Below, in pieces: positions 1 through 7,316 of a DNA stretch of 20,380 bases. Below the pieces are notes generated by a model. The model saw only the letters and a list, made by a program, of their open reading frames with translations. It searched no databases and had not been told where the DNA came from. This stretch comes from Actinomycetes bacterium (GTDB taxonomy: Bacteria > Actinomycetota > Actinomycetes > Actinomycetales > Cellulomonadaceae): positions 1 through 20,380 of the forward strand of contig JAEWEJ010000366.1 in the NCBI GenBank assembly GCA_023389455.1, given 5' to 3'. The translations under genes were made by a program, and so were the position numbers. Each line of letters opens with the position of its first letter. The first letter of the stretch is position 1.

Positions 1-2
1 GT

Positions 3-617
3 GCCGTGCGCCGCGCGGTGCGCACGGCCGACGTCCCGCTGCCGCTGGGCGCGGCCGCGCAGGTGGCGCAGAGCGCGGACCCCACGCTCGCGACCACGCA
101 GTGGGCCGGGGCGGGCAACTTCACGGCGTGGCTGGCCCGCGCCGTGCCGGACCTCGACGTGTCGACGCGCCCCCCGGGGCACGTGTGGGACCCGCAGCGC
201 TTCGGGGAGGCGGACCTGCCCGGCGCGGTCGCCGACACGGCCCCGAACGAGCTGCAGCGCCAGGTCATCGCCGTCACGGACACGCCAGGACTGAGCCAGG
301 CGCAGTACCGCGTCCTGCTCAAGACCCTGGCGTCGGACGTGGCCGCCCACAAGTTCGACCGCGTCGCCACGTCGCGCCGCGTGCACGAGGCGTGCCAGCA
401 GTCGGGCACGAAGGTCGGCCGCTCGACGGTCAACTTCGTGATCTCCGGGGTCCTGTACTCGGGTCTCTCGCTGGACGAGGACCCCGGCGCGGAGAAGGTC
501 GCCCGCGCCTGGGCCGACAACGTCATCGGCCTGTGCCGTGGCGCGCGCATGGAGCTGACCAACGGGGACGCCGCGGCCATCCGCGCCTGGGTCGGCGGGG
601 GTCTCGTCACGGCCTGA
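3..617 (+). CDS. NYN/OST-HTH (LOTUS)-type protein, C-terminal part, 5' truncated by window edge
   Basis: The frame is open from the first full codon at position 3 to the TGA at 615-617, and no ribosome binding site precedes the GTG at 6, so the true start lies outside the window. Near the N-terminus of the visible part, the stretch TQWAGAGNFTAWLARAVPDL followed by a short strand ending in VWDPQRF resembles the end of an OST-HTH/LOTUS winged helix. That domain often follows a NYN (PIN-like) nuclease domain in actinobacteria. The rest, about residues 95-204, is helical (QAQYRVLLKTLASDV...RVHEACQQSG) and could be a second winged-helix-like module. The family link is a pattern judgement; the nuclease domain itself is not in view. 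A hairpin at 639-676 ends the transcript. It is convergent with the operon ending at 696. Confidence 0.6.
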   Translation, partial: AVRRAVRTADVPLPLGAAAQVAQSADPTLATTQWAGAGNFTAWLARAVPDLDVSTRPPGHVWDPQRFGEADLPGAVADTAPNELQRQVIAVTDTPGLSQAQYRVLLKTLASDVAAHKFDRVATSRRVHEACQQSGTKVGRSTVNFVISGVLYSGLSLDEDPGAEKVARAWADNVIGLCRGARMELTNGDAAAIRAWVGGGLVTA

Positions 618-638
618 GCACCGCTGCCCCCCGGGACG

Positions 639-676
639 CGTCCGGCCCGGTCACCGTGCGGTGACCGGGCCGGACG
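639..676. terminator. Bidirectional hairpin terminator between convergent genes
   Basis: A perfect 17-bp stem (639-655 with 660-676, arms built on CGTCCGGCCCGGTCACC) closes a 4-nt loop, GTGC. It sits between the stop of the NYN/LOTUS gene at 617 and the stop of the DUF5684 gene at 696. There is no U-tract, as is common for actinobacterial terminators. Its symmetry lets it serve both converging transcripts. Confidence 0.75.
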
Positions 677-695
677 ACTGACGGGACGGGACGGG

Positions 696-1127
696 TCAGG
701 CGGCGTACGCGGCGTCGCGCGGCGCCGGCGCGCCGGCCGCCGGGCCGCGGTACGTGCTGGAGCCGAGCCACAGCACGTACACGAAGACGAGGCTGAGGAG
801 CACCAGGCCGACGGTGAAGCCGGTGCCCTGGCCGAACGACTTCGCGAGGTCGTTCATCAGGACGACGGCGACGACGACGTTGACGCCCGGGACCAGCAGG
901 AGCAGGAACCACCAGAGCGGGCGACCGACGACCTGCAGCAGCACGATCGTGTTGTAGACCGGCACGAACGCCGCCCATCCGGGCTGGCCGGCCTTGCGGA
1001 AGACGCCCATGAGCCCGAGAGCGCCGACGACGTACCCGACGAGCCCGAGGATGAGGCCGACGACGACGACGGCGGCAGCCGCGGCGGCCTCGGCGTCGGT
1101 GAGCGGGGCGGTGAGGAGTGTGATCAC
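696..1127 (-). CDS. DUF5684 family small membrane protein
   Basis: This 143-residue protein has an N-terminal hydrophobic helix (about 18-40). The DUF5684 signature follows: a FRKAGQPGWAAFVPVYNTIVLLQVVGRPLW stretch, then a membrane segment (WWFLLLLVPGVNVVVAVV), a DLAKSFGQGTGF motif and a last membrane segment. The molecular role of DUF5684 is unknown; the same region is seen fused to signal-peptidase-like proteins. It is the last gene of a minus-strand run and starts 9 bp after the stop of the alpha/beta hydrolase. Its GTG start has no clear Shine-Dalgarno. Instead, a TAGCGT hexamer made partly from the upstream stop codon lies 6 nt before it, so the message may be leaderless (inference). The C-terminal tail after about residue 125 is rich in Ala and Pro and probably disordered. 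Confidence 0.8.
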   Translation of the reverse strand: MITLLTAPLTDAEAAAAAAVVVVGLILGLVGYVVGALGLMGVFRKAGQPGWAAFVPVYNTIVLLQVVGRPLWWFLLLLVPGVNVVVAVVLMNDLAKSFGQGTGFTVGLVLLSLVFVYVLWLGSSTYRGPAAGAPAPRDAAYAA

Positions 1128-1133
1128 GGCGGA

Positions 1134-1139
1134 ACGCTA
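1134..1139 (-). promoter_or_regulatory. Candidate -10 element for a leaderless DUF5684 transcript
   Basis: On the minus strand TAGCGT is followed by 6 nt and then the GTG start at 1127. This is the geometry of actinobacterial leaderless promoters (TAnnnT 6-8 nt before the initiation codon). The TAG is also the stop codon of the upstream hydrolase. No convincing -35 is visible, so this is tentative. Confidence 0.35.
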
Positions 1140-1970
1140 GCGCCTCGATCGTCCCGCGGTGCCCCGTTCCGTCCCGGATCCGCCCGGGACGTCGCGGTCG
1201 CCCCGCTCGAACGGGTCGGCGGCCGGGCGACCGGCCAGGAAACGGGTGACGAGCCCCGCGAGCGTCAGGGGTCGGTCCCGCGGCAGCATGTGCCCCGCCC
1301 CGCGCACGACCACCAGCCGGGAGTCCGGCAGCGCGTCGGCCAGCATCCGCGTGTGCTCGGGGCGCACGACGTCGCGCTCGCCCACGACCACGAGGACGGG
1401 TGCCCGCACGTGGGTGAGGTCGTCGGCCGTGAGGATCGGGTCGTGCGCCATCAGCGCGAGCTGCTCGGCCAGGCCGTGCAGCCGCGGCACCGCCCGGGCG
1501 AGGGCGGCGACCAGCGCGTGGGCGGCGCGGACCTCCAGCAGCGACAGCGCGGTCAGCCCGTGGGGGTGCAGGTTGGCGCCGGCCACGACGACCCGCCGCA
1601 CCCGGCCCGGGTGACGCACGGCCAGCTCGAGCGCGATGTTGCCGCCGTCGGAGAACCCCAGGACGTCGGCGGGCGGCAGACCCAGCAGGTCGAGGACCTC
1701 GGCGACGTCGTCCGCCATCCGCGCGATCCGCAGGGGCCCGAGCCCCCGGGGGCTGCGCCCGTGGGCGCGGGAGTCGATGCCCACGAGCATCCGGCCGACC
1801 CCCAGGATGGGGACCATCCTGTCGAAGACGTGGTGGTCCTCGCCGTTGCCGTGCAGCAGGACGAGCGGCTGGCCGGACCCCCGCGCCACCACCCACAGCG
1901 GGCCCACGCGCCCGCCCGGTGCCCGCGGGGCGGGCACCGGGCGGGCGGTTGCGCGTGCGTCCTCGCTCAC
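1137..1970 (-). CDS. Alpha/beta-fold hydrolase
   Basis: A 277-residue serine hydrolase of the alpha/beta fold. The oxyanion-hole motif HGNG is at 40-43 and the nucleophile elbow GFSDG at 105-109 (Ser107). The likely acid is Asp200 in VGERD and the catalytic His is His227 in GAGHML. A cap region lies around 135-185. The substrate cannot be told from sequence; esterases, lipases and proline iminopeptidase-like enzymes share these features. No signal peptide is seen, so it is probably cytoplasmic. The last 28 residues are charged, Gly/Pro-rich and likely disordered. It lies 10 bp after the FtsX-type permease stop and 9 bp before DUF5684, so it belongs to the same run. The GTG start was taken because it is the first in frame. 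GGGAGG sits too close to it for a standard ribosome site, so a leaderless start is an alternative. Confidence 0.85.
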   Translation of the reverse strand: MSEDARATARPVPAPRAPGGRVGPLWVVARGSGQPLVLLHGNGEDHHVFDRMVPILGVGRMLVGIDSRAHGRSPRGLGPLRIARMADDVAEVLDLLGLPPADVLGFSDGGNIALELAVRHPGRVRRVVVAGANLHPHGLTALSLLEVRAAHALVAALARAVPRLHGLAEQLALMAHDPILTADDLTHVRAPVLVVVGERDVVRPEHTRMLADALPDSRLVVVRGAGHMLPRDRPLTLAGLVTRFLAGRPAADPFERGDRDVPGGSGTERGTAGRSRR

Positions 1971-1977
1971 CCTCCCG

Positions 1978-1983
1978 ACACTA
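1978..1983 (-). promoter_or_regulatory. Candidate -10 element for a leaderless hydrolase transcript
   Basis: TAGTGT on the minus strand is followed by 7 nt and the GTG at 1970. The TAG is the stop codon of the permease gene. The spacing fits a leaderless promoter, and the near-absence of Shine-Dalgarno spacing supports it weakly. No -35 is evident. Confidence 0.35.
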
Positions 1984-3876
1984 GGCGACGGCCGTCGCGG
2001 CGCCCGTCGTGCGGTGGGCGGCCAGCGCGGTCGCGACGAGCGCGAACACCACCACGGCAGCGCTGACCAGGCCGTAGGCCGGCAGGTCGACCACGGGCGG
2101 GCCGTCGAGCACGCCCGCGCTCACGCCGATCACCGCGGGCACGACCGCCAGCGTGCCGAGGACCCACGCCGTCACCCCGGTGATCGCCGCCTCGACGGTG
2201 GTCATGGCCATGAGCTGGCGCCGCGTCGTGCCGGTGCGGTGCAGCAGCGCGAGCTCCTCACGTCGCGCGACCGTGGTCATGGCCAGCGTGCTCGCCGCCC
2301 CGACCGCCACGACCCCGAGCAGCAGCAGGAGCAGTGCCGTCCCGACCTCGTTCTCGTCGCCGGCTGCGCTCATGGCGGTGCTGATGTGGGTCTGCGGGTC
2401 CGCCGCCGTCGCGCCCAGGGCGGTGATCGCCGCGGTCGTGGTGGGCGCGTCCGCGCCGTCGACGAGGTCGACCAGGAGGGTGTCGGCCACGACCGGGAGC
2501 CCGTGCGCCTGCGCCGTCGCCGGGCCAGTGACGACCCCCGCGACGCCCATGCCGCGGGAGAACACCGCGACGACGGTCGCGTCGACCTCGTCACCCCCGA
2601 GACGGAGCGTGAGCGTCTCCCCCAGCCCGGCGCCGGACGTGAACGCCGTGTCGCTGCTGACGGCCACGGTGTCCGGGGCGTCGAGGTCGGCGAGCGAGCC
2701 CTTCCGGACGTCCGGGTCGAGCGCCGGGGTACCGGCGGGGACGACCCGCAGAGCGGTCGACTCCCAGGCCAGCGCGCCGCCCTCGCTGTCGGTCCGGACC
2801 TGCGCCGGGATCGTCGCGAGCGGCACGGCAGCGGCGACGCCGGGCACCTCGCCGACCTGGGCGGTCAGGTCCTGCGGCGCGTCCTGGGCGGGCGTGACCA
2901 CGAGGTCCGCGCGGACCGCGGCGACGAACTCCTGCTCGGTCGCGGTCGTCAGGGCCTGGTTCACGCTCGTCTGGATGGTCGCGGCGGAGACGACCAGGGC
3001 GAGCGGCACGACCACGGTGGTCAGGCGCCGGGAGAAGCCGCGGACGTTGCGCACGGCGAGCACCGTGGCGGGGCGACCACCGTCGGGGTGCAGGCGTGCG
3101 ACCCGGTCGAAGATCCAGCCGACCAGCACAGGACCGGCGAGCGCGGCCGCGCCGATGAGCAGGAACGCCGACAGCGAGGCCATCGCGCTGCCGGTGGTGC
3201 CGGGGATCCACAGCGTCGAGAACGCGACGCCCAGGCCGCCGAGGGTCATCGCCAGGGCCGTCAGGCGGCGACCGGTACCGACCTGACGGTCCTCGACGGC
3301 GCTCTGCTGGAGCGCCGCGGTGGGGGCGGTGCGGGCGGCCTCGCGGGCGCCGAGCCGGCCCACGGGCACGGCGGTCACCGCGATGAGCGCGACGGCGACC
3401 AGCACGGGCAGCGGCGAGAGCGAGGACGTGAAGTCCGGACCGACCATGCCGCTGCGCACCAGCACCGGGTCGAGGAGGCGCGCTCCGAAGAGACCGGCGA
3501 GCGCCCCCAGCGGGGCGGCGACGAGCGAGACCACCCCCACCTCGAGGGTGACGGCGCGCCGCACCTGCGACGGGGTCGCGCCGACGGCACGCAGGAGCGC
3601 GAACTCCCGGCGGCGGCTGCGCAGCGCGAGGCTGACGGTGGCCGCGACGACCATCACGACGACGACGATCAGGGTGCCGGCGTAGGACGACGCGAGGGAC
3701 ACGAGCAGCCCTCCGGAGGCGCCGTCCCCGGCGGACTGCAGGTGCATGCCCGACTCGAACAGGACACCGGTGACGGCGAGCACCGCCGCGGCGACGGCCA
3801 GGACGACGGCGGTGCCGGCGAAGGCACCGCGGTGGGCGCGGACGCCCGAGGACGCGAGCTGCCACATCGTGCTCAC
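1981..3876 (-). CDS. ABC transporter permease, FtsX/MacB type
   Basis: A 631-residue permease made of two FtsX-like repeats. The first has a membrane helix near residues 17-38, a short external loop, and a three-helix FtsX block containing SRRREFALLRAVGATPSQVRR. A large extracytoplasmic domain (about 290-475) follows, then a second FtsX block with ARREELALLHRTGTTRRQLMAM and terminal helices. This layout is typical of the single-chain permeases paired with an MJ0796-class ATPase, which export or extract lipids, peptides or drugs. The start is the GTG at 3874-3876, which overlaps the ATPase stop (GTGA) and implies translational coupling. An ATG three codons further in is the alternative. The frame stays open well upstream of the start, but that part lies antisense to other genes and is not coding. 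The substrate is unknown. Confidence 0.9.
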   Translation of the reverse strand: MSTMWQLASSGVRAHRGAFAGTAVVLAVAAAVLAVTGVLFESGMHLQSAGDGASGGLLVSLASSYAGTLIVVVVMVVAATVSLALRSRRREFALLRAVGATPSQVRRAVTLEVGVVSLVAAPLGALAGLFGARLLDPVLVRSGMVGPDFTSSLSPLPVLVAVALIAVTAVPVGRLGAREAARTAPTAALQQSAVEDRQVGTGRRLTALAMTLGGLGVAFSTLWIPGTTGSAMASLSAFLLIGAAALAGPVLVGWIFDRVARLHPDGGRPATVLAVRNVRGFSRRLTTVVVPLALVVSAATIQTSVNQALTTATEQEFVAAVRADLVVTPAQDAPQDLTAQVGEVPGVAAAVPLATIPAQVRTDSEGGALAWESTALRVVPAGTPALDPDVRKGSLADLDAPDTVAVSSDTAFTSGAGLGETLTLRLGGDEVDATVVAVFSRGMGVAGVVTGPATAQAHGLPVVADTLLVDLVDGADAPTTTAAITALGATAADPQTHISTAMSAAGDENEVGTALLLLLLGVVAVGAASTLAMTTVARREELALLHRTGTTRRQLMAMTTVEAAITGVTAWVLGTLAVVPAVIGVSAGVLDGPPVVDLPAYGLVSAAVVVFALVATALAAHRTTGAATAVA

Positions 3877-4622
3877 CGGCCCTTCGCGAGGAGGCGGGCG
3901 GTGACCTGCTCGGCGGTGGGACGCTCGAGCCGGTCGACGACCAGCCCGTCCGCCAGGACGACCACGCGCTCGGCGGATGCGGCGACCCCCGGGTCGTGCG
4001 TCACGACGACGACCGTCTGGCCGAGCTCCTCGGCCGTGTCCCGCAGCACCTGGAGCACCGCGGCCCCGGTCTTCGAGTCCAGCGCGCCGGTCGGCTCGTC
4101 GGCGAAGACGACCGCCGGCCGGGTGATCAGCGCGCGGGCGATGGCGACCCGCTGGGCCTGCCCGCCGGACAGCTCGCCCGGCAGCCGGTCCACGAGGTCC
4201 GGCACACCGAGGAACGTCAGCAGCGCCGCCTCCCACGCCGGGTCGACCTGGCGACCGGCGAGCAGGAGCGGCAGCCGGACGTTCTCCCGGGCCGTGAGGT
4301 GCCCGATGAGGTTGTAGGCCTGGAACACGAAGCCGACGTGCTCGCGGCGGAACCGGGTGAGGTCGTCGGGGCGCATCGCCGTCAGGTCGTGACCGCCGAC
4401 GACGACCGAGCCGCGGCTGGGGGTGTCGAGGCCCGCGGCGCAGTTCAGCAGCGTGGACTTGCCCGAGCCGGACTGCCCGACGATCGCGGTCACCGACCCG
4501 GCGACCAGGTCGAGGGACACGCCGCGCAGCGCGTGGACGGGCTCGCGGGCGGGGTAGGTCTTGTGGACGTCGACGAGGCGCACCGCGGTGCCCGTCGTCT
4601 CGGCCGTGGTCGTGGTGGCCAT
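3873..4622 (-). CDS. ABC transporter ATP-binding protein (MJ0796/LolD/MacB class)
   Basis: This 249-residue ATPase has every motif in order: Walker A GQSGSGKS (49-56), Q-loop Gln101 in FVFQAYNL, signature LSGGQ (151-155), Walker B VVFADE (171-176), D-loop GALDSK and switch His209 in VVTHD. It powers the FtsX-type permease encoded directly after it, with the two reading frames overlapping by GTGA. The ATG start at 4622 has an AGGAG (minus strand, 4633-4629) six bases upstream. It heads a minus-strand run of four genes. No linked two-component system or TetR gene is visible, although such regulators commonly accompany this transporter class. A TAGGTT hexamer at 4667-4662 could be its -10, but no good -35 was found. 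Confidence 0.95.
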   Translation of the reverse strand: MATTTTAETTGTAVRLVDVHKTYPAREPVHALRGVSLDLVAGSVTAIVGQSGSGKSTLLNCAAGLDTPSRGSVVVGGHDLTAMRPDDLTRFRREHVGFVFQAYNLIGHLTARENVRLPLLLAGRQVDPAWEAALLTFLGVPDLVDRLPGELSGGQAQRVAIARALITRPAVVFADEPTGALDSKTGAAVLQVLRDTAEELGQTVVVVTHDPGVAASAERVVVLADGLVVDRLERPTAEQVTARLLAKGR

Positions 4623-4839
4623 GGTGTGCTCCTGGTGTCGAGGCCGTTGGTGTCGTCCTCGAACCTAGGAACCCGGGCACGTGCTCATCGAGCCTCGGAG
4701 GGAGGCCCTGCGAGGGTTCCATCCTTCGACGGAGGCGCCGGTCGGCCACCCGGCCGCCCGACGGCGGACCCCGGCGCCCGGGGCACGACGGGCGACCGGT
4801 CGCCGGAATGGTGCGCGGGGCAGCGGGGTTGGGCGTGGG
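4623..4839. promoter_or_regulatory. Divergent intergenic region (ABC operon / LLM oxidoreductase)
   Basis: This 217-bp gap must hold the promoters of both divergent genes. The only suggestive element is a minus-strand TAGGTT (4667-4662) as a -10 for the ABC operon. A 7-bp inverted repeat (GGAACCC 4668-4674, GGGTTCC 4714-4720) flanks 39 bp and might bind a regulator, but it is short enough to be chance. I see no riboswitch or small gene. Confidence 0.3.
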
Positions 4840-5874
4840 GTGACCGCGATCTCCGTGCTCGACCTCGTGCCCGTCCGCTCCGACCAGACCACCGCCGACG
4901 CCCTCGCCGCGACCCTGGCGCTCGCGCGCGTGGCGGACGAGGTCGGTGCGCGCCGGTACTGGCTCGCCGAGCACCACAACATGCCCGCCGTCGCCGCGAC
5001 GAACGCCCCGCTGCTCATGGCGCTGGTCGCGGCCGCGACGTCCCGCGTGCGGGTCGGGTCGGGCGGCGTGATGCTGCCCAACCACTCGCCGCTGGTCGTC
5101 GCGGAGCAGGTCGCGCTGCTGGAGGCGGCGTACCCGGGCCGTGTCGACGTGGGCATCGGCCGCGCGCCGGGCGCCGACCCCGTCACCGGCCACCTGCTGC
5201 GGCGCGGGGCGACGGGCGACGGCGTCGACACGTTCGACTCCGACGTCGCGGCCCTCGCGGGGCTGGTGCGGCCGGACGGTGTCGACGTCCGCGTCGGCTC
5301 GTCCACGTACGCCCTGCGCGCGACCCCCCGCGCGGTGTCGACCCCGCAGCTGTGGCTGCTGGGGTCCTCGACGTACTCGGCGCAGCTCGCCGCGCGGCTC
5401 GGGCTGCCGTACGTGTTCGCGCACCACTTCGCCGGGCGCGGCACGGCCGAGGCGGTCGGCCTGTACCGCCGGTCCTTCGTGCCGTCGCCCGAGCTCGCCG
5501 AGCCCCGCACGATCGCGGTGGCGAACGTGGCCGTGGCGCCCACGGCGGACGAGGCCCGGCGCCTGGCCCTGCCGCAGGTCCGCAGCATGTGGCGGCTGCG
5601 CGCCGGGCTCACGCTCGAGCCGCAGGAGCTCGTGGAGGACGCGGAGGCGAGTCCGCTGCCCGCGACGGCCGACGAGGGTGTCGCCGCGATGACGTCGTCG
5701 TGGATCGTGGGTGACCCGGACCAGGCCGCGACGCAGCTGCGTGAGCTGGCCGACGTGGTCGGCACCGACGAGATCATGCTCCAGCCGATCGCGGGGGCCA
5801 CCCGCGGGACCCCCGCGGACCGCTCCCCGGCCCGGGAGCAGACCCTCCGGCTCGTCGCCGACGCCCTGGCCTGA
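4840..5874 (+). CDS. LLM class flavin-dependent oxidoreductase (MsnO8-like)
   Basis: A 344-residue luciferase-like monooxygenase family member. It begins with the family's first strand and loop (ISVLDLVPVRSDQT), followed by ADEVGARRYWLAEHHNMP, where the WLAEHH motif lies at the flavin/substrate pocket. Next come the RVRVGSGGVMLPNHSPLVVAEQ segment and GRVDVGIGRAPGADP. These enzymes use reduced FMN (or F420) as co-substrate; the actual substrate cannot be named. The GTG at 4840 was chosen because homology begins there. The frame is open back to 4681, but that part is Arg/Pro-rich and not protein-like. The ribosome site is weak (G-rich only). The gene is divergent from the ABC operon and convergent with rlmC, 24 bp away. 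Confidence 0.88.
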   Translation: MTAISVLDLVPVRSDQTTADALAATLALARVADEVGARRYWLAEHHNMPAVAATNAPLLMALVAAATSRVRVGSGGVMLPNHSPLVVAEQVALLEAAYPGRVDVGIGRAPGADPVTGHLLRRGATGDGVDTFDSDVAALAGLVRPDGVDVRVGSSTYALRATPRAVSTPQLWLLGSSTYSAQLAARLGLPYVFAHHFAGRGTAEAVGLYRRSFVPSPELAEPRTIAVANVAVAPTADEARRLALPQVRSMWRLRAGLTLEPQELVEDAEASPLPATADEGVAAMTSSWIVGDPDQAATQLRELADVVGTDEIMLQPIAGATRGTPADRSPAREQTLRLVADALA

Positions 5875-5877
5875 CGT

Positions 5878-5897
5878 CCGGCGCCGCGCGCGGCGGC
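5878..5897. terminator. Possible short hairpin between convergent genes
   Basis: The 24-bp gap between the LLM gene and rlmC holds the GC palindrome CGCCGCGCGCGGCG (5882-5895), flanked by imperfectly pairing bases. It may act as a shared terminator, but in DNA this G/C-rich such palindromes also arise by chance. Confidence 0.35.
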
Positions 5898-5898
5898 G

Positions 5899-7029
5899 TC
5901 AGGCGGGCGTGCGCTCCAGGAGCGTGAGCACCTCGTGGTGCGTCGTGTGCGGGAACATGTCGAGCACCTGGGCCCGCACCAGCCGCAGCGAGGGCATGTG
6001 CGCGAGGTCACGGGCCAGCGAACCGGCGTGGCACGACGAGTACAGGACGCGCGGCACGCCGCTGGCCTCGAGCCACCGGCTGAGCTGCTCGCCCAGCCCG
6101 CGCCGCGGCGGGTTGACGACGACGAGGTCGGGCACGTCGTGCGACGCCAGCGCGAAGGCGGTGGCGTCCCCCGCGAGGAACCGCGTGCCCGGCAGCCCGG
6201 CGTCGCGGGCGGTCTGCTCGGCGCTCGCGACGGCCTCGGCGCTGCTCTCCACGCCGACGACCTCGCGGCCCGGCCGGGCCAGGTGCAGGGCGAAGCCCCC
6301 GACGCCGCAGTACAGGTCCCACGCGGACGCCACCTCGGCCTCGTCGGCCCACGCCACCGCCTGCCGGTAGAGCGCCGCGGCGACCTCGGTGTTGGTCTGG
6401 AAGAAGCTGCGCGGCCGCAGGTGCAGGTCGAGGCCGTTGACCCGCATCCGCAGCGTCTCGCGCTGCGTGAGCAGGATCTCCCGGTCGCCCTCGAGCACGG
6501 CGGCGTGCGCGGGCTGCACGTTGACCGAGGCGACGACGAGGTGCGGCAGGTCCGCCTGCAGGCGCGGTAGGTGCTTGCGGATCCGTGCCAGCGACTCGGT
6601 GCTGCGCAGCACGAACCGCACCATGAGGTCGCCGTCGGGCGACCCGGTGACGAGGACGTGCTTGAGCTCGCCGCTGCGTGACGGCACGTCGTACGGCGTG
6701 AGCCGCGCGCGGGTCACGAACGCCGCGAGCGGGGCGAACGCCGCGCAGACCGCGGGCGGGTACAGGGGGCAGCCCTGCAGGTCGACGCCGTGCCCGTGCG
6801 CGTCGAGGATGCCGAGCGTCGGCGCGTCGACCGTGCCCGCGACGACCATCTTGGCCTTGTTGCGGAAGCCCGCCTCGGCGCTGGTCACGGTCGGCAGCCA
6901 CGTCACGCCGGCCGGGTCCCCCAGCACCGCGCGCACGTGGCGCTGCTGCTCGTCGACCTGCTGGAGGTACGGCTCCGCCAGGAGCGTGCACGAGCGGCAC
7001 ACCCCCGCGTCGAAGTACCCGCAGCGCAC
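5899..7029 (-). CDS. rlmC: 23S rRNA (uracil-C5)-methyltransferase, RlmC (RumB) type
   Basis: A 376-residue SAM-dependent methyltransferase of the TrmA/RlmC/RlmD family. The four iron-sulfur cysteines fall at Cys3, Cys11, Cys14 and Cys87, the positions known for the E. coli enzyme. The remaining motifs are also present: FFQTN around 209-213, SAM motif I DLYCGVGGF (238-246), VVNPPRRG (304-311) and the catalytic cysteine Cys333 in LYSSC. The family methylates C5 of uracil 747 of 23S rRNA in E. coli. In actinobacteria the exact target is inferred, since some family members have dual or different targets. The GTG start is set by the conserved MRCGYFDAG opening. There is no Shine-Dalgarno, but TACCCT lies 6 nt upstream, so the message is probably leaderless. 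The gene follows a collapsed SRPBCC gene on the same strand. Confidence 0.9.
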   Translation of the reverse strand: MRCGYFDAGVCRSCTLLAEPYLQQVDEQQRHVRAVLGDPAGVTWLPTVTSAEAGFRNKAKMVVAGTVDAPTLGILDAHGHGVDLQGCPLYPPAVCAAFAPLAAFVTRARLTPYDVPSRSGELKHVLVTGSPDGDLMVRFVLRSTESLARIRKHLPRLQADLPHLVVASVNVQPAHAAVLEGDREILLTQRETLRMRVNGLDLHLRPRSFFQTNTEVAAALYRQAVAWADEAEVASAWDLYCGVGGFALHLARPGREVVGVESSAEAVASAEQTARDAGLPGTRFLAGDATAFALASHDVPDLVVVNPPRRGLGEQLSRWLEASGVPRVLYSSCHAGSLARDLAHMPSLRLVRAQVLDMFPHTTHHEVLTLLERTPA

Positions 7030-7035
7030 GACACC

Positions 7036-7041
7036 AGGGTA
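7036..7041 (-). promoter_or_regulatory. Candidate leaderless -10 element of rlmC
   Basis: TACCCT on the minus strand ends 6 nt before the GTG at 7029, placing a transcription start on or next to the start codon. No ribosome binding sequence is present, which fits. The -35 is not recognisable. Confidence 0.4.
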
Positions 7042-7047
7042 CGGGGG

Positions 7048-7240
7048 TCAGCCCGCGGCGAGGATCGCGTCGATCTGCCCGACGGCCTCGCGCATGCCCT
7101 CGGCCATGCCCGTGGCGAGCACCTGCTCGAGCGCCTCCTGGGGCCCACAGGCTCCACGCGCGCTCCGGCGTGGCCGCCAGGTCGCCGCCGACGACGAGCG
7201 TCAGGTCGGCGGTGTCGGGCGTCGTGCTCAGCACGGTCAT
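7048..7240 (-). pseudogene. SRPBCC (AHSA1/activator-of-Hsp90-like) gene with internal deletion and frame change
   Basis: Both ends of an SRPBCC protein survive. From the ATG at 7240, the frame reads MTVLSTTPDTADLTLVVGG followed by DLAATPERAWSLWA, a typical N-terminus of the family. In a different frame, ending at the TGA at 7050-7048, the sequence reads QEALEQVLATGMAEGMREAV followed by GQIDAILAAG, a typical C-terminus. The two meet at about 7141-7147 (GCCCCAG on the minus strand). Intact relatives are about 150-160 residues; only about 63 codons remain, so some 90-100 central codons are gone, including most of the beta sheet and ligand cavity. The join also shifts the frame, so no functional protein is expected. 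These proteins are often partnered with ArsR-type repressors, but none is seen here. The gap 7241-7316 holds no further remnant. Confidence 0.8.
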
Positions 7241-7316
7241 GACGAACCTCCGGCGCGTCGGGCACGCCCCCGCCCCGTCGGGCGACCCGCCTGCGCTCGC
7301 GCCGACCCCCGACGAC

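Noticed and set aside
1636..4317. 893-codon plus-strand open frame opposite the ABC/hydrolase operon
   Set aside because: Low-complexity Arg/Gly/His/Asp composition with no domain. It lies over three recognisable minus-strand genes.
3877..5427. Upstream in-frame extension of the permease, which would fuse it to a long N-terminal part
   Set aside because: The extension overlaps the ATPase and LLM genes in other frames and reads as Arg/Gly-rich noise. The GTGA overlap marks the real start.
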